Source: Endomicrobiia bacterium
GTDB taxonomy: Bacteria; Elusimicrobiota; Endomicrobiia; Endomicrobiales; Endomicrobiaceae
Length of the DNA stretch: 7,461 bases
Assembly (NCBI GenBank): GCA_025998295.1
Contig: BNVT01000057.1
Location: 1 to 7,461, forward strand
Direction: 5' to 3'
The notes beneath the pieces are model-generated. The model saw nothing but the letters and a program-made list of their open reading frames with translations. It did no database searches and was not told the DNA's origin. Position 1 is the first letter of the stretch, and each line of letters starts with the position of its first letter. A program made the translations under genes and the position numbers. Shown piece after piece: positions 5,051-7,461 of this stretch.

Positions 5051-5665
5051 TTATTTTCTTTGCATTATAATGTCTGCTAATTGTCCTATAAGATATAGCG
5101 GTATATCATATATCGTTTTGGATTTATTATATCTTGCTAAACTCGTACGAACTGCAATATCTGGCTTGTAGTAATCAATGTAGGCTTTTAAGCTTTTTGC
5201 CTGTAAATTTATAGAGGATTTTGCCTCAATTGGTATAACATTCCCGTTAATTTGAATGATAAAATCAACCTCTGCCGTTCCTTTACTTCTATCGTTTGCC
5301 CAGTAGAAAATTTGTGGTCTTATCTCAATACTGGTTAGTTCTTGTAAAACGTATTGTTCTGTTAAAGCCCCTTTGAAATGGCTAAAAAGTTCTTGATTTG
5401 TATCTACCAAATTCTGTATGGTTAGGCCTGCCTTTGCAGATAATAAACCAACGTCAAGCATATATAATTTAAAGGCTGTTTCTCGATAACTTGATAAGGG
5501 AATTTTTGTGTTATTAACCCTGCTTATTTTATAAACCAATCCTACTTGCTCTAACCAATACAGTGCGTCTTCATATTGGCTTGCCCTTGCACCTTCTTTT
5601 ACATTTTTATAAACCCATTGCTTTTTTTCTTTGGCAAGTTGTGCCGGTATGACGTTCCATATCAT
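5051..5665 (-). CDS. DUF4143 half of split AAA+ ATPase
   Basis: This 204-residue frame holds the C-terminal part of an ATPase of the AAA_14/DUF4143 family, proteins of unsettled role. Residues 1-50 (IWNVIPAQLAKEKK, EGARASQYEDALYWLEQVGLVYKI) are the winged-helix-like linker. FKLYMLDVGLLSA follows at 65-77. The last part carries GALTEQYV (99-106), AEVDF (131-135) and PIEAKS (145-150), a PD-(D/E)XK-nuclease-like arrangement with Glu 103, Asp 134, Glu 147 and Lys 149 in place. Its ATG 5663-5665 overlaps the stop of the ATPase half as ATGA, but is an internal methionine in intact relatives (IPKVAMIWN is continuous just upstream in this frame). No ribosome site precedes it, so it would need reinitiation. 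The reading frame itself is clean. Confidence 0.75.
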   Translation of the reverse strand: MIWNVIPAQLAKEKKQWVYKNVKEGARASQYEDALYWLEQVGLVYKISRVNNTKIPLSSYRETAFKLYMLDVGLLSAKAGLTIQNLVDTNQELFSHFKGALTEQYVLQELTSIEIRPQIFYWANDRSKGTAEVDFIIQINGNVIPIEAKSSINLQAKSLKAYIDYYKPDIAVRTSLARYNKSKTIYDIPLYLIGQLADIIMQRK

Positions 5666-6372
5666 TGCAACTTTTGGAATAGAAGCCTATTTATGTGTTT
5701 TGAAAAATCCTTTTCGTAATTTGCTATGATATTTTCCTGTATCGATCTAACCTCTTGCATGTTACGTTGTTGTATATATGAAAGTACTGCTTTTGGCATA
5801 CCACCGATAAAATAATAAAGTTTTAGTTTAGATATTAAGTCGTCTTCTATAACAGTAAAAATATTATAATCCTTGTTCGTTAAAGCTTGTTGGTATCTGG
5901 TTTCGCCTATAGCCTCTAAAAACTCTGAAAAATTTAAAGGATACAAACTCAATGTTTCAACTTTACCAACAGGAAAAGAACTATTAGCATGTGTTGCAAC
6001 ACCTAGTATACTGCCAGCAGCGATAATATTGTATTCTGGGGCTTGCTCGCAAAAATATTTAAGACAGCCCAGTGCTCTAGTACACTCTTGAATTTCATCA
6101 AAAATGATGAGATTGTTGTGGGGATCTATTTTAGAAGCGCTTAGTAATTCAAGCTTATTTATAATGGTATGAGGGTCTATGTCTTTTTGAAATATCTCGC
6201 GGGATTTAATATTAATATCAAAATTTATATAAACAGTGTTATCGTATTGTGTTTTCCCAAATTCCTGTATAAGCCAAGTTTTTCCTACTTGTCTAGCGCC
6301 TTCAACTATCAGCGGCATTTTATTAACTTTATTTTTCCAAGAAACAAGTTTTGTCATAGTGTGTCTTTTCAT
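5662..6372 (-). CDS. AAA+ ATPase half of split AAA_14/DUF4143 protein
   Basis: A 236-residue frame with the P-loop domain: Walker A GARQVGKT at 25-32, Walker B LIIFDE at 88-93 (then IQE), a sensor-like AAGSILG at 118-124 and the family's YYFIGGMPKAV at 186-196. It ends YEKDFSKH and then off-frame NRLLFQKLQ. Intact members run about 400-450 residues and carry DUF4143 on the same chain. Here that domain is the next frame, one base out, and the 14 bases at 5681-5694 stand where 15 are expected, so a 1-base deletion is likely. ATG 6370-6372 is preferred over an upstream in-frame start at 6402 because AAGGA lies six bases before it and the upstream start would fall in the promoter. It is monocistronic with its other half. 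Confidence 0.8.
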   Translation of the reverse strand: MKRHTMTKLVSWKNKVNKMPLIVEGARQVGKTWLIQEFGKTQYDNTVYINFDINIKSREIFQKDIDPHTIINKLELLSASKIDPHNNLIIFDEIQECTRALGCLKYFCEQAPEYNIIAAGSILGVATHANSSFPVGKVETLSLYPLNFSEFLEAIGETRYQQALTNKDYNIFTVIEDDLISKLKLYYFIGGMPKAVLSYIQQRNMQEVRSIQENIIANYEKDFSKHINRLLFQKLQ

Positions 6373-6403
6373 AACAAGTCCTTTAAAGCATTTAGTACAC
6401 ACC

Positions 6404-6432
6404 AGTATAAGTTATTATTTGCATAAAGTCAA
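6404..6432 (-). promoter_or_regulatory. Promoter of the ATPase gene
   Basis: On the minus strand TTGACT (6432-6427), a 17-bp spacer and TATACT (6409-6404) form a near-consensus sigma-70 promoter, the best in the window. Transcription should start near 6397, leaving a leader of about 25 bases with AAGGA before ATG 6372. Its quality suggests that the split ATPase gene is still transcribed. Confidence 0.75.
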
Positions 6433-6496
6433 ATGATAAAAAAGCATTGCTACATAAAGTCTATGTGAGTTTTGTGAAAGATAGCGATGACACTTT

Positions 6497-6514
6497 TAAA
6501 CATTGTAATGTTTA
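6497..6514. promoter_or_regulatory. 18-bp palindrome upstream of the ATPase promoter
   Basis: TAAACATT (6497-6504) and AATGTTTA (6507-6514) form a perfect 8-bp inverted repeat with a GT centre, 65 bp upstream of the ATPase -35 box. There is no T-tract, so it is not a terminator. It could be a regulator site; which protein would bind is unknown. Confidence 0.4.
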
Positions 6515-6576
6515 TAGTAGGTGCCAAATGCAAGTAATGATAAAAAATATATTTGCAGACATTGAGACTCTTTTTC

Positions 6577-6690
6577 TTAAGCCTTTTTCCTTCTTTTGAG
6601 ATTCTCAAACACTTTTAAAACCATTTCATTTTTTCTTGTTTAATTTGTCAAATCCTCAATTGCCATGTTTCTTTGTTGGTCTTTTGCCAT
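6577..6690 (-). pseudogene. Short ORF relic with internal stop
   Basis: From ATG 6688-6690 one leftward frame reads MAKDQQRNMAIEDLTN, TAA (6640-6642), then TRKNEMVLKVFENLKRRKKA and TAA (6577-6579): 38 codons with one internal stop. Both halves have protein-like charged composition, but the piece is too short for firm judgement and has no ribosome site. It follows the ribbon-helix-helix relic by 16 bp in the same orientation, so they may have formed one small operon. Confidence 0.25.
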
Positions 6691-6706
6691 CAACTGCGTC
6701 TTTTAC

Positions 6707-6898
6707 CTATTTACATAATACTCGAAGGACTTGGTTTGCTATTTCATTTATGCTCAAATCCTTGTTTTTGCTTTGCGCTTTTAATCTAGCGTAAGTGCTG
6801 GGCTTAACTAGTAAGCTTAAGTGCTTTGTTAATGAAAACGAATCAATAATTTTGTTTTTCTCATGACACTCTTGTTTTAGTTTTTCTTGACGTAGTAT
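6707..6898 (-). pseudogene. Ribbon-helix-helix DNA-binding protein, no normal start
   Basis: A clean leftward frame of 63 residues ends in TAG at 6707-6709. After a basic, acidic-mixed N-terminus (LRQEKLKQECHEKNK), residues about 26-62 match a ribbon-helix-helix fold: strand HLSLLVK, helix STYARLKAQSKN, turn DLSINE, helix IANQVLRVL. SxNExxNQxLR is typical of Arc/CopG-type plasmid regulators, so it may once have controlled copy number, partition or another operon. An in-frame TAG (6905-6907) blocks extension upstream. No ATG, GTG or TTG precedes the fold; the only start-like codon is ATA (6896-6898), without a ribosome site. It is therefore probably inactive, although an unusual start cannot be excluded. 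Confidence 0.5.
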
Positions 6899-7228
6899 GT
6901 TGAACTATGAGAAGTGCTATGCAACTTTTTTGCGGTTATGTCCAATTTGCATCATATCACGTAAAATGACACGAAAAAAGAATCAAAATATCATTGGCAA
7001 AGAAAAAAGAGGAAGGATAATGAATATTTTAAATTCTCCATCCTTGCTCCTCTTATCCATTTATCCGTTTTATCTTCACGTCTATTCTACTGACTTTTCT
7101 AGTGTTTGGTGCTTATCACACTTTGCTTACTGATTTATCTATTGCTTTAATAAATATCCGTCATTTCTACTGGATACCACTAAAAGGAGCGGTGAGTAAG
7201 CTTTCCTTTATCTTTTAGTCTACTCAAC
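6899..7228. other. Gene-free stretch, short frames only
   Basis: No convincing gene is seen here on either strand. Leftward there are fragments with good ribosome sites but early stops, such as MENLKYSLSFLFFLCQ after GAGGAG. Rightward a 37-residue hydrophobic frame starts at ATG 7020-7022 with GAGGA six bases before it. An imperfect hairpin pairs AAGGAT (7013-7018) with ATCCTT (7040-7045). TTATCCATT and TTATCCGTT lie side by side at 7053-7069. Confidence 0.5.
7179..7219. repeat. 8-bp inverted repeat
   Basis: ACTAAAAG (7179-7186) and CTTTTAGT (7212-7219) form a perfect inverted repeat with a 25-base loop that contains AGGAGC and GTGAGTAAG. A separate 10-bp palindrome, AGGTATACCT, lies at 7232-7241 at the end of the relic to the right. 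The element could terminate or regulate that gene, but no T-tract follows. Role unknown. Confidence 0.4.
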
Positions 7229-7461
7229 CTAAGGTATACCTAAACTGGAGGACAAAAGTTTCTCAACATCCTTTATTTCAAGCAACTCAGCGTGATTCAA
7301 AGACTCCGCTATCCCAGGTTCCAAATCACTATCATTGTTTTTTCACATTCTGTAAGTCTTTTTCAAACAACAACATCCTCAAAGTAAGTCTTTGCAGCTA
7401 CTGGTGTTGTAACATACTTTTTATAGGTCTTTGCAACTCAAACTACTGGCATTGTAACATA
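7229..7461 (-). pseudogene. C-terminal relic of a gene entering from the right edge
   Basis: A leftward reading frame enters at the window end: YVTMPVV, a TGA, VAKTYKKYVTTPVAAKTYFE, DVVV, a TGA (7364-7366), KRLTECEK. A one-base change in the T6 run at 7338-7343 then continues it as NNDSDLEPGIAESLN, HAELLEIKDVEKLLSSSLGIP and TAG (7229-7231). The start is outside the window. The segment YVT-(T/M)-PV-AKTY is imperfectly repeated, visible in the DNA as GTCTTTGCA...TTGTAACATA at 7388-7415 and 7427-7460. The family is not recognised. Composition is protein-like, but two stops and a frameshift make it a relic. If the molecule is circular this could be the missing 3' part of the gene at 1-160, with one further base shift at the junction. 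Confidence 0.4.

Noticed and set aside
5662..5697. Programmed -1 frameshift joining the ATPase halves
   Set aside because: The usable window is short because the second frame has a TAG at 5687-5689, and the only candidate, CCAAAAG, is not a canonical slippery heptamer; a 1-base deletion is simpler.
5873..6436. Three rightward frames within the ATPase region
   Set aside because: They are antisense shadows of the ATPase half, which has Walker motifs and its own promoter.
7053..7069. TTATCCATT and TTATCCGTT as DnaA boxes
   Set aside because: They match TTATNCACA only partly and lie far from the iterons; chance is likely in AT-rich DNA.
7020..7133. 37-residue hydrophobic rightward ORF, possible type I toxin
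   Set aside because: It has GAGGA at good spacing, but no promoter, antisense RNA or family resemblance, and the sequence also forms a hairpin; too short to support.
3366..7366. TGA recoded as an amino acid
   Set aside because: TGA ends the intact 311-residue gene and the ATPase half, TGG is used for tryptophan, and the relics also contain TAA and TAG.

Overview
This AT-rich window looks like a small, decaying plasmid (or plasmid-derived element) of a low-GC bacterium. The plasmid assignment rests on five perfect tandem 22-bp iterons next to an AT-only stretch, a winged-helix replication initiator, and a RelBE-type toxin-antitoxin pair. Strong AGGAG-type Shine-Dalgarno sites and low GC would suit a Bacillota-like host, but the sequence does not fix the taxon. 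The code appears standard: TGG is used freely in the intact genes and TGA closes several reading frames.

Layout. Positions 1-395 hold two leftward genes, one cut by the window edge and one with apparent frame breaks. Positions 483-608 are a non-coding block of inverted repeats that could be a transfer origin. It is followed by an AT-only stretch (614-634) and the iterons (653-762), the likely replication origin. Rightward relB (829-1053) and relE (1043-1306) follow. relE has ATA where its start codon should be, so the toxin may be silenced. From about 5010 down to 1389 everything reads leftward. A promoter with a repeated 16-bp operator-like site (4959-5011) leads into a chain of small, mostly broken genes: a short helical protein, a duplicated membrane peptide, a phage-type gene, a 45-residue CxxC protein, an unknown gene and a HicA-like relic. 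The chain ends in two intact genes, a 311-residue unknown protein and the initiator Rep, coupled by an ATGA overlap.

Positions 5051-6372 hold an AAA+ ATPase with a DUF4143 domain, split in two by an apparent 1-base deletion. The halves overlap by ATGA and sit behind a near-consensus promoter (6404-6432). Positions 6577-7461 contain relics, including a ribbon-helix-helix protein, and inverted repeats.

How it fits together. Rep probably acts on the iterons about 600 bp beyond the 3' end of its gene, with the toxin-antitoxin locus between them. The 311-residue protein is probably made with Rep. Cargo genes appear to be eroding while the replication genes are kept. Several frame breaks fall in homopolymers, so part of the damage could be sequencing error. 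The left-edge gene and the right-edge relic both read leftward, each missing the part the other could supply, so the window may be a circular plasmid opened inside one gene.
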